Shown piece after piece: positions 17,735 to 28,200 of a stretch of DNA of 64,000 bases (position 1 is its first letter; every line of letters starts with the position of its first letter). This DNA is from Prosthecobacter vanneervenii (GTDB lineage: Bacteria; Verrucomicrobiota; Verrucomicrobiia; Verrucomicrobiales; Verrucomicrobiaceae), in NCBI RefSeq assembly GCF_014203095.1, contig NZ_JACHIG010000009.1, positions 124,001 to 188,000 on the forward strand, given 5' to 3'. The notes below the pieces were generated by a model that was not told where the DNA came from, searched no databases, and worked only from the letters and a program-made list of their open reading frames with translations. Both the position numbers and the translations under genes were made by a program.

Positions 17735-19081
17735 ATGAACTTCTCGATCCCCCGCACTTCCTGCCAGCGCTCTTTCCTGCTGCGTTTGAGCTTGGTCATG
17801 CTGCTCTCAGCTTCCCTCCTCCAGGCCGAGGATGAGTACGAAAACGCCCCCATCCGCTATTCTGAGACCGAGCCCAACGACGCCGCCCAGCGGCTCGAAC
17901 GCCTGATGGCCGCAGGCAAGGTCAAGATCGACCGCACGGACGCATGGACCGTGCTGCGTGATGTGATGAAGCAATTCGACATCCCGCAGGAATCCCAGGT
18001 CATGGTCTTCTCCAAGACCAGCAAACAGAACGACCGCATCAGCCCGCAGACACCGCGCGTGGTTTATTTTGGCGACAACGCCTACGTCGGCTACTGCCTT
18101 GGCGGCAGCATCGAGGTGGCCACGGTGGACCCAAAGCTCGGCCCCATTTTTTACCTGCTCGATCCCAACGAAGAACCCTCCAAGCCTCTGCAGTTTCAGA
18201 GGGACAACAGCTGCCTGAGCTGCCACGGCGGCCCCTTCTCCCCCGGCGTGCCCGGCGTCATCGTCCGCTCCGTGTATCCAGGACCTGAAGGCCACCCCAT
18301 CATGAGCCAAGGCAGCACCGTCGTGGACACCACCACCCCCTTCAGTGACCGCTGGGGTGGCTGGTATGTCACCGGCAGACACGGAAACATCCTTCATCGT
18401 GGCAACGTCACCGCCACCGAGAAGAACGACCAGAGCATCGACATCAATTTCAAAGCTGGTGCCAACATCTCCAACCTCGGCAAGTTTTTCGACACCAGCC
18501 CCTACAAGCGTAAGCAGAGCGATATCGTGGCCCTCATGGTGCTGGAGCACCAGACCAGCGTGCAGAACATCCTGACCAAGGCCAACCACACCTCCCTGCG
18601 CGCCATGCACATGCAGACAAGCCTCCAAAAAGAGCTGGGAGAGACTGTCACCACTGAACCCACCGGCAGCGCACGCCGCATCATCGACCACAGTGCCGAG
18701 GACGTGGTGGAGGCGCTGCTCTTCAAAGACGAGGCCGCCCTGCCCGAAGGCGGCATTGAGGGAGATCCCGCCTTCCAGACCGCCTTCACCAAAAACGCCC
18801 CGCAGAGCAGCGACGGCCGCAGCCTCAAGGACTTCCAGCTCCTGCACCGCCTCTTCAAATACCGCTGCAGCTACATGGTCTATTCCCTCACCTTCCAGCA
18901 CCTCACCGCCCCGCTGAAGCAGACCGTGCTTAACCGGTTATGGACCATCTTGGACGGCAAGGACACCACCGGTCACTTCGCCTACCTCTCCGAAAAAGAA
19001 CGCGGCCACATTCGCCGAATCCTGGCCGAGACACTTCCCGGTGTCCCTGATTCATGGAAGAAAGCGGTGGCGGCAAAGTGA
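17735..19081 (+). CDS. Exported monoheme cytochrome c-type protein, NsrR-linked
   Basis: 448 residues with a signal peptide (hydrophobic run to SLLQAEDEYE). A single heme motif, CLSCHG, lies near residue 170. The rest is a large alpha/beta domain (PRVVYFGDNAYVGYCLGG, then GGWYVTGRHGN) that I do not recognise as an enzyme. It starts 19 bp after the NsrR-like gene and is probably in the same transcript. That makes a role in nitric oxide handling or electron supply plausible; this is inference from context. Confidence 0.7.
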   Translation: MNFSIPRTSCQRSFLLRLSLVMLLSASLLQAEDEYENAPIRYSETEPNDAAQRLERLMAAGKVKIDRTDAWTVLRDVMKQFDIPQESQVMVFSKTSKQNDRISPQTPRVVYFGDNAYVGYCLGGSIEVATVDPKLGPIFYLLDPNEEPSKPLQFQRDNSCLSCHGGPFSPGVPGVIVRSVYPGPEGHPIMSQGSTVVDTTTPFSDRWGGWYVTGRHGNILHRGNVTATEKNDQSIDINFKAGANISNLGKFFDTSPYKRKQSDIVALMVLEHQTSVQNILTKANHTSLRAMHMQTSLQKELGETVTTEPTGSARRIIDHSAEDVVEALLFKDEAALPEGGIEGDPAFQTAFTKNAPQSSDGRSLKDFQLLHRLFKYRCSYMVYSLTFQHLTAPLKQTVLNRLWTILDGKDTTGHFAYLSEKERGHIRRILAETLPGVPDSWKKAVAAK

Positions 19082-19129
19082 GCTGTGCTGCGAGTTGAAA
19101 ATGTGCGCACCATCTCCACCCTTGCGCCG

Positions 19130-19510
19130 ATGAAACAGCTCCTCGCCCTCCTGCTCCTCGCATTCTGCCTCACCTCCTGTGGAGAAAAACAGCCTCCTGA
19201 GGTGGATTTCGCGGACAAGGACATCGAGCTGCTGAACGAAGGCAAGGAGGCCCATTACAAAGGCAAGCCCTACACCGGCCTTGTCCGCAACAAGCACTCC
19301 AACGGCAAGACCGCCGGTGAGTACCCCTACCAGAACGGCAAGATGCAGGGGGTGATGAAGGAGTGGTGGGAAAACGGCCAGCAGTCCGCCGAAACGAACT
19401 TCGACAACGGCCAGCGCCACGGGCTCAACCGCTACTGGGACATGAAGGGCCGCCAGACCAAGGAGCAGATATACGACCACGACAAGTCCGTCAGCGAAAA
19501 GCATCTCTGA
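19130..19510 (+). CDS. MORN-like repeat lipoprotein
   Basis: 126 residues starting MKQLLALLLLAFCLTSC, a clear lipobox. The mature part has YwqK/MORN-variant repeats (KPYTGLVRNKHSNGKTAGEY; MKEWWENGQQSAETNFDNGQ). Such repeats are common in bacterial lipoproteins of unknown role. The upstream in-frame start was rejected because it buries the signal sequence. Confidence 0.75.
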   Translation: MKQLLALLLLAFCLTSCGEKQPPEVDFADKDIELLNEGKEAHYKGKPYTGLVRNKHSNGKTAGEYPYQNGKMQGVMKEWWENGQQSAETNFDNGQRHGLNRYWDMKGRQTKEQIYDHDKSVSEKHL

Positions 19511-19548
19511 ACTTGGAACTTTAAACCTGAAACTTTAATCACAAGTTC

Positions 19549-20259
19549 GTGGCCGCTCCCGTCATCGCGCTGCTCATCATCGCCCTGGTTTCCCTGCTGG
19601 TGGTGCGTGTGGGTGCCACGGCGCTGATGATGACCGGCATCAGCTGGGACACCGCCAGCTTTCAGGCCTACTCGGCCTTCTTCGGCGTGGGCTTCACCAC
19701 GAAGGAAGCTGAGCTGGTGGTCAATCACCCCGTGCGCCGCCGCATCATCCGCGATCTCATTCTTGCTGGAAACGTGGGCCTGACTTCCGCACTGGCCACA
19801 CTCATCGTGACCCTGCTGCAGAGCAGCTCTGGCGGGGATACCATGCTAATGCTGGGCTGGCTGGCCGCCGGACTGGTGGTGATGCTGATGATCTCGCGCC
19901 TCGCGTGGTTTCAAAAAATTCTCGATCACGTCATCCAGCGCACGCTGGAGCGCACCGGCATGGTGCGTGCGCTGGACTATGAGCTGCTGCTGCGCATTCA
20001 GCACGGCTATGTGGTTTCGGAGATCGAAGTGCTTGCTGGCACCTTCCTCGCAGGACGCACGCTGCGCGAATCGCGCCCGTGGGACCGAGGAGTCGTCATT
20101 CTTGCCATCACGCGCGATGGTAAAACTCACTCCGGAATTCCCGCACGGGATGATCTCATCAAGACTGGAGACATCCTCACTGCCTACGGCAAGGAACCTC
20201 ATCTTCTGGCCATGACTCAGCCATTTGAGCCCTCCTCCAAAACCTCACCCAAATCATGA
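19549..20259 (+). CDS. Membrane protein with C-terminal TrkA-C (RCK_C) domain
   Basis: 236 residues from a GTG start. Three hydrophobic segments fill the first half. The second half is an RCK_C domain (VLAGTFLAGRTLRESRPWDR, then IPARDDLIKTGDILTAYGK), a cytoplasmic ligand-binding regulator of ion transport. It has no recognisable pore or RCK_N domain, so it may be a regulatory partner. It overlaps the next gene by 4 bp (ATGA), so translation is coupled. Confidence 0.75.
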   Translation: MAAPVIALLIIALVSLLVVRVGATALMMTGISWDTASFQAYSAFFGVGFTTKEAELVVNHPVRRRIIRDLILAGNVGLTSALATLIVTLLQSSSGGDTMLMLGWLAAGLVVMLMISRLAWFQKILDHVIQRTLERTGMVRALDYELLLRIQHGYVVSEIEVLAGTFLAGRTLRESRPWDRGVVILAITRDGKTHSGIPARDDLIKTGDILTAYGKEPHLLAMTQPFEPSSKTSPKS

Positions 20260-20966
20260 ACCTCTCCCAGCAAGTCTGCGTTATCACCGGCGGAGCCAAA
20301 GGCATCGGTCTCGCCACCGCCCACGCCCTGCTCGCACGCGGTGCCCGTTTAGCATTGCTCGACCTCGAAAACGTGGTGCTGGATCACCCTGACGCTCTCT
20401 CCATCCGCTGCGATGTCTCGCAAGCTGCGGAGGTTCAGGCTGCTCTGGATCAGGTCACCGAACAACTCGGCCCCATCTCCGTCTGGGTAAACAACGCGGG
20501 TCTCGCACGGCATCGCTGGATACCCGACTACACCGAAGCCGAGATCGATCTCATGCTCGCAGTGAATCTCAAGGGCACCATCCTCGGCTCTCAGGCAGCC
20601 CTGAAGTCCATGATCCCGCACCGGCGTGGCCACATCATCAATGTCATCTCCACCGCCAGCCTGCGTGGCATCCCGAGCGAAACCGTGTACTGCGCGGCCA
20701 AGTGGGGCGTGCGCGGCTTCACGCAGGGCCTGGCAGAAGAAGCCGCCCCGCATCGCATCCGCGTCACCGCCATTCTGCCCGGTGGTGTGGACACCGCCTT
20801 CTGGGACGACGCCTCCCAGCGCCAGGCCCCAAAGCAGCTCTTTCTCAAGCCCGAGCACATCGCCGACGGCATCATTCGCTGCCTGGAGATGGACGACTTC
20901 TGCGTCCCGCGCGAGCTGGTGCTGCGCTCTCTGGATGATAGCGACTTCACAGTGAAGCCGGCATAG
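20256..20966 (+). CDS. Short-chain dehydrogenase/reductase
   Basis: 236 residues, classical SDR size. The cofactor loop is TGGAKGIG, the structural motif NNAG, and the catalytic pair YxxxK is YCAAK. The acidic residue after beta-2 (LLDLEN) suggests NAD(H) preference. Substrate unknown. Translationally coupled to the TrkA-C protein. Confidence 0.9.
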   Translation: MNLSQQVCVITGGAKGIGLATAHALLARGARLALLDLENVVLDHPDALSIRCDVSQAAEVQAALDQVTEQLGPISVWVNNAGLARHRWIPDYTEAEIDLMLAVNLKGTILGSQAALKSMIPHRRGHIINVISTASLRGIPSETVYCAAKWGVRGFTQGLAEEAAPHRIRVTAILPGGVDTAFWDDASQRQAPKQLFLKPEHIADGIIRCLEMDDFCVPRELVLRSLDDSDFTVKPA

Positions 20967-21109
20967 ACCTCGCGCCGCACGAGGATGCGGCATGATTCTC
21001 CCGCTACTCACGTATTCTCCCCTGGAAACAGCACCTTCTGGACTCAGACCAACACTGCTGGTGTGCTTGCTCCGAGCGCTTGCGGGTTCTGAATCTTGGG
21101 CACCAAATC

Positions 21110-21886
21110 ATGAGCACACCGTTTTTCTCCAGGGCATCCCGGCGCACCTTTCTCAAGGCCGCATCACTCACCGCTCTCGGCAGCATGCCCTGCAGCCAAG
21201 CCGCAGAAAACACAGTGAGTCCGAGTCAGGACCCGCCGCCATCCGGCTTTGTCCCGCTCTTCGATGGTCGCACCTGGGCAAACTGGCAGCATGAGCCACA
21301 TCTCGACGGCGTGTGGGAAATCGCTGATGGCACCATCCGCCTGCGCACCGACGAACCGCCACGCCAGCGCGGCAAGGACTACAACCTCTCCACTGCGAAG
21401 CAATACAAAGACTTTGTGCTGCTCATCGACTGGCGTCTCACCGGCAAACCCGTGGTGAAACCGCACCAGTGGCTCATGGACGACGGCCAGTTTCATACCG
21501 ATGCCGCCGGCAAGGTGATCATGAAGGACAATCTCACCTGGGGAGACAGCGGCATCTACCTGCGTGGTGCACGTGCCGCACAGGTAAACATCTGGTGCCA
21601 GCCCTGCGGCAGCGGCGAGGTGGGCACCAAATTCAAGGACACTGAGGCCACGAAAGAAGAACGCATGAAGACCATGCCCAGCGTCCGTGCCGACAAAGGC
21701 CCCGGCGAATGGAACCGCTTCTTCATCACCCTGCGCGGCGACCGCGTGGATGTGACGCTCAACGGAGTGGACATCATCCAGGGCGCACGCGTGAAACAGA
21801 TTCCGGCCGAAGGACCCATTACCCTCCAAAACCACAAGGATGGTGTGGAGTTCCGCCGCATCTTCATCAAGGAGCTCGATCACTAG
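21110..21886 (+). CDS. Exported DUF1080 (3-keto-disaccharide hydrolase-like) protein
   Basis: 258 residues with a Tat signal (RRTFLKAA, cut near SQAAEN). The mature part is a LamG-like beta-sandwich of the DUF1080 family (FVPLFDGRTWANW, GDSGIYLRG, FRRIFIKEL). Family members are abundant in Verrucomicrobia and Planctomycetes and some hydrolyse 3-keto-glycosides. The true substrate is unknown. Confidence 0.85.
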   Translation: MSTPFFSRASRRTFLKAASLTALGSMPCSQAAENTVSPSQDPPPSGFVPLFDGRTWANWQHEPHLDGVWEIADGTIRLRTDEPPRQRGKDYNLSTAKQYKDFVLLIDWRLTGKPVVKPHQWLMDDGQFHTDAAGKVIMKDNLTWGDSGIYLRGARAAQVNIWCQPCGSGEVGTKFKDTEATKEERMKTMPSVRADKGPGEWNRFFITLRGDRVDVTLNGVDIIQGARVKQIPAEGPITLQNHKDGVEFRRIFIKELDH

Positions 21887-21920
21887 CCTGCGATCACAAG
21901 CTGCAAAAATTTCCACTGCC

Positions 21921-23012
21921 ATGAACACCCGCCGCACCTTTCTGACCTCTCTCGCCGGGCTTGCGGCCACCAGCGGTCACGGCCTCACCCCTTCCCTCAT
22001 GAACGACGCATTTCAGATCATCCAGAAGCAGATCAAAGACGGCACCCTCGAATCCGCCGTGCTGCATGTGCGCAGGAAGCAGGACACCTTTCAGCAGGCC
22101 TTTGGCAAAGCTGCAAATGCCGATGCCATTTTCCTCCTTGCCTCCATCACCAAAACCATGACCGCCACGGCGGTGATGGTGCTGGCGGAGCGAGGCGAAC
22201 TGCAGATCACCGATCCTGCAATGAAGTTCATTCCCGAGTTCAGCGAAGGCGCGCGCAAGGAAATCACCATCGAGCACCTGCTCACACACACCTCCGGCCT
22301 TCCGGATCAGTTGGAAGACAATGCCGCACTGCGCGCACGCCATGCACCGCTGGCAGAGTTTGTGCAGGGTGCTATCCGCACACCGCTGCTGTTTGCCCCC
22401 GGCACGAAGTTCCACTACCAGAGCATGGGCATTCTGCTGGCGGCGGAAATCGTGGAGCGCATTACCAAAAATCCGCTGCCAGACTTTCTTGCCAAGGAAG
22501 TTTTCACACCTCTCGACATGAAGCACAGCGCCCTCGGACTGGGCCGCTTCAAAATCGCAGACACCATCCGCTGCCAGACCGAGCACGCCGCGCCCGAATC
22601 CGGTGCTGGCGATCCCAAAGCCGCCTCTTGGGATTGGAACAGCCCCTACTGGCGCAATCTCGCCGCGCCCTGGGGTGGCGCCCATGGCTCAGCCGGCGAC
22701 GTGGCTCGATTTCTTGACTCGTTTCTGCATTTCTCCGGCAAAGTGCTGCGTCCAGAAACCGTGCGTCTGATGCTGCAAAATCACAGCGAGGGTCTCGGTG
22801 CACGGCGCGGCATCGGCTTTGCCCTGGGCCCAGAGGGCTTTGGCAAAGGCTGCTCAGACAGGAGCTTTGGCCACTCGGGATCTACCGGCACTCTGGCCTG
22901 GGCAGACCCGGCCACGGACACCACGTGCGTCATCCTTACCTCGCTGCCGTCTCGCATTTCCGCAGACACGATACTACATCCCGTGTCAGACGTGGTGGCC
23001 AGGTCGCGCTGA
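21921..23012 (+). CDS. Exported serine hydrolase, class C beta-lactamase fold
   Basis: 363 residues with a Tat signal (MNTRRTFLTSLAGLA). The SxxK nucleophile is SITK at about residue 86, followed by EHLLTHTSGL. The YxS motif (FHYQSMG) replaces the more usual YxN, and a late GHSGSTG resembles the HxG box. Members act as esterases or D-amino peptidases. The exact substrate cannot be told. Confidence 0.88.
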   Translation: MNTRRTFLTSLAGLAATSGHGLTPSLMNDAFQIIQKQIKDGTLESAVLHVRRKQDTFQQAFGKAANADAIFLLASITKTMTATAVMVLAERGELQITDPAMKFIPEFSEGARKEITIEHLLTHTSGLPDQLEDNAALRARHAPLAEFVQGAIRTPLLFAPGTKFHYQSMGILLAAEIVERITKNPLPDFLAKEVFTPLDMKHSALGLGRFKIADTIRCQTEHAAPESGAGDPKAASWDWNSPYWRNLAAPWGGAHGSAGDVARFLDSFLHFSGKVLRPETVRLMLQNHSEGLGARRGIGFALGPEGFGKGCSDRSFGHSGSTGTLAWADPATDTTCVILTSLPSRISADTILHPVSDVVARSR

Positions 23013-23016
23013 AATT

Positions 23017-24606
23017 TCAACGCGCCGCATGCTCGCGGATTTCCTGCTCGCTGAGCGCGTGTTCATAGACGGCCATTTCAGCCATGCGTCCGACGAACTG
23101 GCGTGCATCCTTGTTTCCCGCAGCCTCAAACAGGCGGCCAAAGCGCAGCGCACAGGCGGTGGTCTTTTCCGTGCCAAGCAGCTCGGTGTCGCCCACCAGC
23201 CTGCCGTCCAGGTACATTTCCAGCGTGCTGCCACGGCGCTGGCAGACGAGATGCTGCCAGCGGTAGGGCGTGTAAAGCGGGGTGCTGTACACATTCATGC
23301 CATCCCTGCTCCCAGGAGGCCAGCGGAAGAGAAAGCGCACCCGGCCTGGCCGCAGGGCATTGCGTGCATCGCGCCGCGTCAGTTGCAGCAGTGAGAGCGT
23401 GTCGTGCTCATCGTCCAGCGCATGCAGCACCGCCAGCACGCTGCTGTGATACGCATCGCTGGCAAACCAGAGCTCCACCGCAAACTCATCGGGCGGGGTC
23501 CACTCGCCATCAGCGCGCAGATACTGCGGTTCATTCTCAGCAGCAAAGGCCAGGCTGCCGTCAGCTTGGGGCAGGATGCCGCCTAGAATGCGCAAAGCTT
23601 TGCCGCCCGGACCCGCATCTGCAATACTCCCTTCCGCAGCCGCCTGACCACGCCAGTAGTGCAGCGGTTTGGACTTGAGAATTCGCTGCGCATAATCCGC
23701 TCTCATAACAAGCGGAGGGATCCGCAGATCAGGTGCGCTGAGCATCTCACGTGGATCGATGCCGCGCAGCGTTTTCGCCTGTGGGTCCAGCTCCGAAGAC
23801 TGCTGCGCGCTGAGCAGCCGAGTCCGCAGCGGGCTGCCATCCTTGGAGAGCATCGCCAATTCCGCCTGTCCCTGATAGACCATCACCTGCGTCTTGCCCT
23901 GGCCTTCCACATTCACGCCAAACTCCGTCCCCAGATCCACCACCGCACCTCCCGGCGTCTCGATGGTGAACCCCTCCGCTCCTTGATTCACATGTGCACG
24001 CACATTGCCACGCCTGCACGTGATGCGCTCGGCATCTTGCAGCGTGATGTCTGCCGGACCTTCAATGTGGACACTGACTCCGCTCAAGAATGCGAGCGTG
24101 AGACGTCCGCTCTCAAAACGCAGATTTCCCGCGCCCACCAGTCCTCCGACAAGTGGTTGATTCGCCTGCGCAGCATGCCATTTCACCGCATCCATCCGCA
24201 CCACCAGCGCGAGATTTTCACGACCTGCGGAGGCCGTGTCTGTCTGCTGCGGCGACTGCACGATGAGCAGTACCGCAAACACCGCCGCCAGACAGGCTGC
24301 CAGCGCGGCCACAGGCCGCCACCAGGAGGCCACAAACGGGCGCGGCTGCTGGCGCAGCGCTGCCCGGATTTGCTCCTCGGCAAAGTCTTCTCTCACCGCC
24401 GCCAGCCCCAGCTCGTCCTGCAATTCCAGCCAGCGGGGCTCAGGTGCCTGCACAGCCTGCAGGCTTCCAAAGGTGCGCAGTTCCGTCACCAGTTCTTTTC
24501 TCAGCGCAGCATCTTCACGCAGCCGCTTCAGCAACTCCGCACGGCGTGCCTCCGTCATCTCTTCGCCAAACCATGCAGCGATGATATCATGCAGCTCCTC
24601 AGACAT
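23017..24606 (-). CDS. FecR-type anti-sigma factor with C-terminal LamG domain
   Basis: 529 residues. The cytoplasmic anti-sigma part is followed by one membrane helix (VAALAACLAAVFAVLLIV), a FecR domain (GAVVDLGTEFGVNVEGQGKT) and a LamG/concanavalin-like domain (LHYWRGQAA to GRMAEMAVYEHALSEQEI). It overlaps the ECF sigma gene by 8 bp, so the two are made together. The surface LamG domain may bind a carbohydrate that triggers the sigma factor. Confidence 0.88.
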   Translation of the reverse strand: MSEELHDIIAAWFGEEMTEARRAELLKRLREDAALRKELVTELRTFGSLQAVQAPEPRWLELQDELGLAAVREDFAEEQIRAALRQQPRPFVASWWRPVAALAACLAAVFAVLLIVQSPQQTDTASAGRENLALVVRMDAVKWHAAQANQPLVGGLVGAGNLRFESGRLTLAFLSGVSVHIEGPADITLQDAERITCRRGNVRAHVNQGAEGFTIETPGGAVVDLGTEFGVNVEGQGKTQVMVYQGQAELAMLSKDGSPLRTRLLSAQQSSELDPQAKTLRGIDPREMLSAPDLRIPPLVMRADYAQRILKSKPLHYWRGQAAAEGSIADAGPGGKALRILGGILPQADGSLAFAAENEPQYLRADGEWTPPDEFAVELWFASDAYHSSVLAVLHALDDEHDTLSLLQLTRRDARNALRPGRVRFLFRWPPGSRDGMNVYSTPLYTPYRWQHLVCQRRGSTLEMYLDGRLVGDTELLGTEKTTACALRFGRLFEAAGNKDARQFVGRMAEMAVYEHALSEQEIREHAAR

Positions 24607-25162
24607 TTTGCACCTCCTTCACGACACACTCCCGCAGGAGCTGGTTGGCACGATAGTGAAGTTGGTAGATCGCCCCGGCAGAGGTTTGCAGCGCTTCTGC
24701 CAGCGCCTGCACCTTCATCCCCTCCAGGCCCGCATGCACCACACGCCGCAGCTTGTCCGGCAGCTTGGCGATGCAGCGCAGCAGGGCCTCAATGTGTTCA
24801 GGCTTTTCATGCGCGGCCGCTACATCCAGCTCGGCACCCACAATCTCCGCCACCTCGGCACGGAAGCGGTCGAGGGCGCTGGACCTCCGCTGGCTGCTGC
24901 GAAAGTGCATGAGCACCTTGTTGCGTGCGATGCCTCTCAACCACGCGCCCATGTCATCGCCACGCTTGAAGCTGTGCAGCGAGCGATACGCCGCGATGAA
25001 GGTCTCCTGCGCCAGATCGTCCACATCCCCGGTGTTGAAAACCTGCGCGCCAATGTAGCTGCGCAGCATCAGTCCGTGCGCCTGCACCACCTGCATGAAG
25101 GCGGCGGAGTCTCCGCGTGCCACGGCGTCCAGCACGGAATCCATCTGGGAGGGATCAGTCAT
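24599..25162 (-). CDS. ECF sigma-70 factor
   Basis: 187 residues. The region 2 core is DVDDLAQETFIAAYRSLHSF, with GAWLRGIARNKVL. Region 4 is IAKLPDKLRRVVHAGLEGMK with its helix-turn-helix. It directs RNA polymerase to its own regulon and is controlled by the downstream FecR-type partner. A 10-bp palindrome lies 26 bp upstream of its start. Confidence 0.92.
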   Translation of the reverse strand: MTDPSQMDSVLDAVARGDSAAFMQVVQAHGLMLRSYIGAQVFNTGDVDDLAQETFIAAYRSLHSFKRGDDMGAWLRGIARNKVLMHFRSSQRRSSALDRFRAEVAEIVGAELDVAAAHEKPEHIEALLRCIAKLPDKLRRVVHAGLEGMKVQALAEALQTSAGAIYQLHYRANQLLRECVVKEVQNV

Positions 25163-25187
25163 CAGCCACAGTTTGCCGCAGACTCGC

Positions 25188-25220
25188 GGATCTCACACAA
25201 AAACATTTTTTGTGAGATCC
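25188..25220. promoter_or_regulatory. 10-bp perfect inverted repeat in divergent promoter region
   Basis: GGATCTCACA and TGTGAGATCC are separated by 13 A/T-rich bases, midway between the ECF sigma gene and the PSD1 cytochrome gene. No T-run follows on either strand, so it looks more like an operator (or hairpin in the leader) than a terminator. Confidence 0.5.
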
Positions 25221-25279
25221 CCGCCTTGGCGGCAAATCAGTCATCATAGATCACGTTCTTCTGGCACGTTATTTCCACC

Positions 25280-28200
25280 ATGACCAAGTTCACCAGCCTC
25301 CTTCTGCTTTCCGCCCTCGGCCTCCACGCCGCCGAAGCTCCCGTGCCGGCCAAGATCGAGTTCAATCGCGATGTGCGGCCCATCCTCTCAGACAACTGCT
25401 TCTACTGCCATGGCAACGACCCCAAGCACCGCGAGGCCGACCTGCGGCTTGACATCCGCGAGGAAGCCCTGAGCGCCAAGGCCTTCATCCCCGGCAAGGG
25501 CGCGGAGAGCGAGCTGGTCTCACGCATCCTCACCACCGATGAGGACGACCTCATGCCGCCGCCGGATTCCCACAAAAAGCTCACGCCGCAGCAGAAGGAG
25601 ATCCTGAAAAAATGGATCGACCAAGGAGCGGCCTACCAGCAGCACTGGGCTTATGAAAAGCCGGTGAAAGCTGCTGTTCCCGCAGGTAAAAACGGCGTGG
25701 ATGTTCTGGTGCTGAAGCGCCTGGCCGAAGTCGGACTCAAGCCCTCACCTCAGGCCGATCCCCGCACGCTCATCCGCAGACTCTACCTGGATCTGATAGG
25801 CCTGCCGCCCAAACCGGAGGAGGTGGCCGCCTTTGAGCGCGATCACTCCCCTGCCGCATACGCAAAGCTCGTTGACAGCCTGCTCAAAAATCCGCACTTC
25901 GGCGAACGCATGGCCATCGGCTGGCTGGATGTGGTGCGCTTTGCCGACACCATTGGCTACCACAGCGACAACCCGCACAATGTCTGGCCTTACCGCGACT
26001 ACGTCATCAACGCCTTCAATAGCAACAAGCCCTTTGACCGCTTCACCATCGAGCAGATCGCCGGCGACTTGATGCCAGACGCCAGCCAGGAGACACGCGT
26101 GGCCTCCGCCTTCAACCGCCTGCTGCTCACCACCGAGGAGGGTGGTGCCCAGGCCAAGGACTACGAGCAGCGCATGCTGACCGACCGCGTGCGTGCTGTA
26201 GGCAATGCATGGCTGGGGCAGACCACCGGCTGCAGCCAGTGCCACGATCACAAGTTCGACCCCTGGACCATGCGCGATTTTTATTCCCTCGGTGCCTTCT
26301 TTGCCGACATCAAGGAGCCGATCCTTGGCCGCCGCGAGCCCGGCATGCTGGTGCTGGATAAGGCAGGGCAGAAGAAGCAGGCGGACATCGCCCAGCGACT
26401 AGCCGCACTGCAGGCCGACTTTGCCAAGTCACGCCCGGAGCTCGCCACAGGTCAGGCGGCGTGGGAAAAGCAGGCGCAGGAAGCCGTGACCTCCAGCAGC
26501 CAGTGGCAGCCGCTGAAGCAGGTCACTGCAACCTCGGCCAAGAAAAACGTCACCCTCAAAGCAGACAAGGAAGGCGTTATCCGCGGCACCATCGACGCCA
26601 AGCGCAATGAGCGGAAACAGAACGACGGCACCGATACCTACACCCTTACCGCCAAGCTGCCTGCAGGTACCACCGGAATCCGCATCGAGGCTCTGAAGGA
26701 AAAGCTGCGCGGCATCGGCCTCGCATCTAATGGCAACTTCGTGCTGAGCGAGATCGCCCTCACCAGCGGTGGCAAAAAGCAGTCAAGAAAACTCACCGTC
26801 TCTCACGCCAGCGCCACCTATGAGCAGAAGACCTTTCCTGCATCAGCCGCTATCGACGGCATCGCAGATCAAAAGAACAACGGCTGGGGCGTGTTGGGCG
26901 GCACCGGAGCTGATCAGGCGCTCTATCTTGAATTGGCGCAGCCACTCGCTGAAGCCGACTCCGCGGTCTCTTTCACGCTCACTTTCGCCTGGGGAGACAA
27001 TCACGAGATCGCCAACCTGCGCCTGAGCACCACCAGCGCGCCCAAGCCCATCCGCGCCCCCGGCACCGCCCTTCCCTCCGCTGAGATTGCCGCCATCCTG
27101 AAGACCGCACCTGAAAAGCGTACCGCTGCACAGAAAGGCCAGCTCTCCGCTGCCTACAAGCAGATCGCCCCTGAGCTCCGCGAGCTTCGCTCCAAAATCG
27201 CCACCGTGGAAAAAGAGAAGGCAGATTTCGAAAACAGCGCACCCAAATGCATCGTCTCAGTCAGCGACATGAACAAGCGCACCGTGCGCATCCTGCCACG
27301 CGGCAACTGGATGGATGAAAGCGGCGCGGTGATGAAGGCCGCCCTGCCCGGCTACCTGCCCAAGCCCAAGATCGAAGGCCGCGACCTCACCCGTCTCGAT
27401 CTGGCGCAGTGGCTCGTCTCCAAGGACAATCCTCTCACCGCCCGCACCGTCATGAACCGCCTGTGGAAGCAGTTCTTCGGCATCGGCTTGAGCAAGGTGC
27501 TCGACGACCTCGGTGCCCAGGGCGAGCCCCCGGTGAACCCAGCACTGCTGGACTGGCTGGCCTGCGAGTTCATGGACAGCGGCTGGGACATGCAGCACAT
27601 GATCCGCATCATCGTGGATAGCGCCACCTACCAGCAAGTCTCCACCTCCACAAAGGCACTGAGCGCCGCCGACCCCTACAATCGCGAATGCGCCCGCCAG
27701 AGCCCCTTCCGCCTGGATGCCGAACTCGTGCGTGACAATGCCCTCACCATCTCCGGCCTGCTCGTTCCAAAAATCGGCGGCCCCAGCGTGAAGCCCTATC
27801 AACCCGCCAAGTATTGGGAAAACCTGAACTTTCCCACCCGCGAATGGCAGAACGACAGTGGCGAGGGCCTCTATCGCCGTGGCCTCTACACCTGGTGGCA
27901 GCGCACCTTCCTCCAGCCCTCCCTGCTGGCCTTTGACGCCCCCAGCCGCGAAGAATGCGTGGCCGAGCGCAACCGCTCCAACATCCCGCAACAGGCCCTC
28001 GTGCTGCTGAATGACCCGACCTATGTCGAGGCCGCTCGCTCCTTCGCCGCCCGCGTTCTTTCCGAATGCAACGGCGACACTAGCCAGCGCATCACCTGGG
28101 CCTTTGAGCAGGCTTTGCAGCGCAAGCCAAGCACCGAAGAGTTGCAGACACTGACCTCTCTCCACGACAAGCAGTTCGCCGATTATCAAAAAGATGCCGC

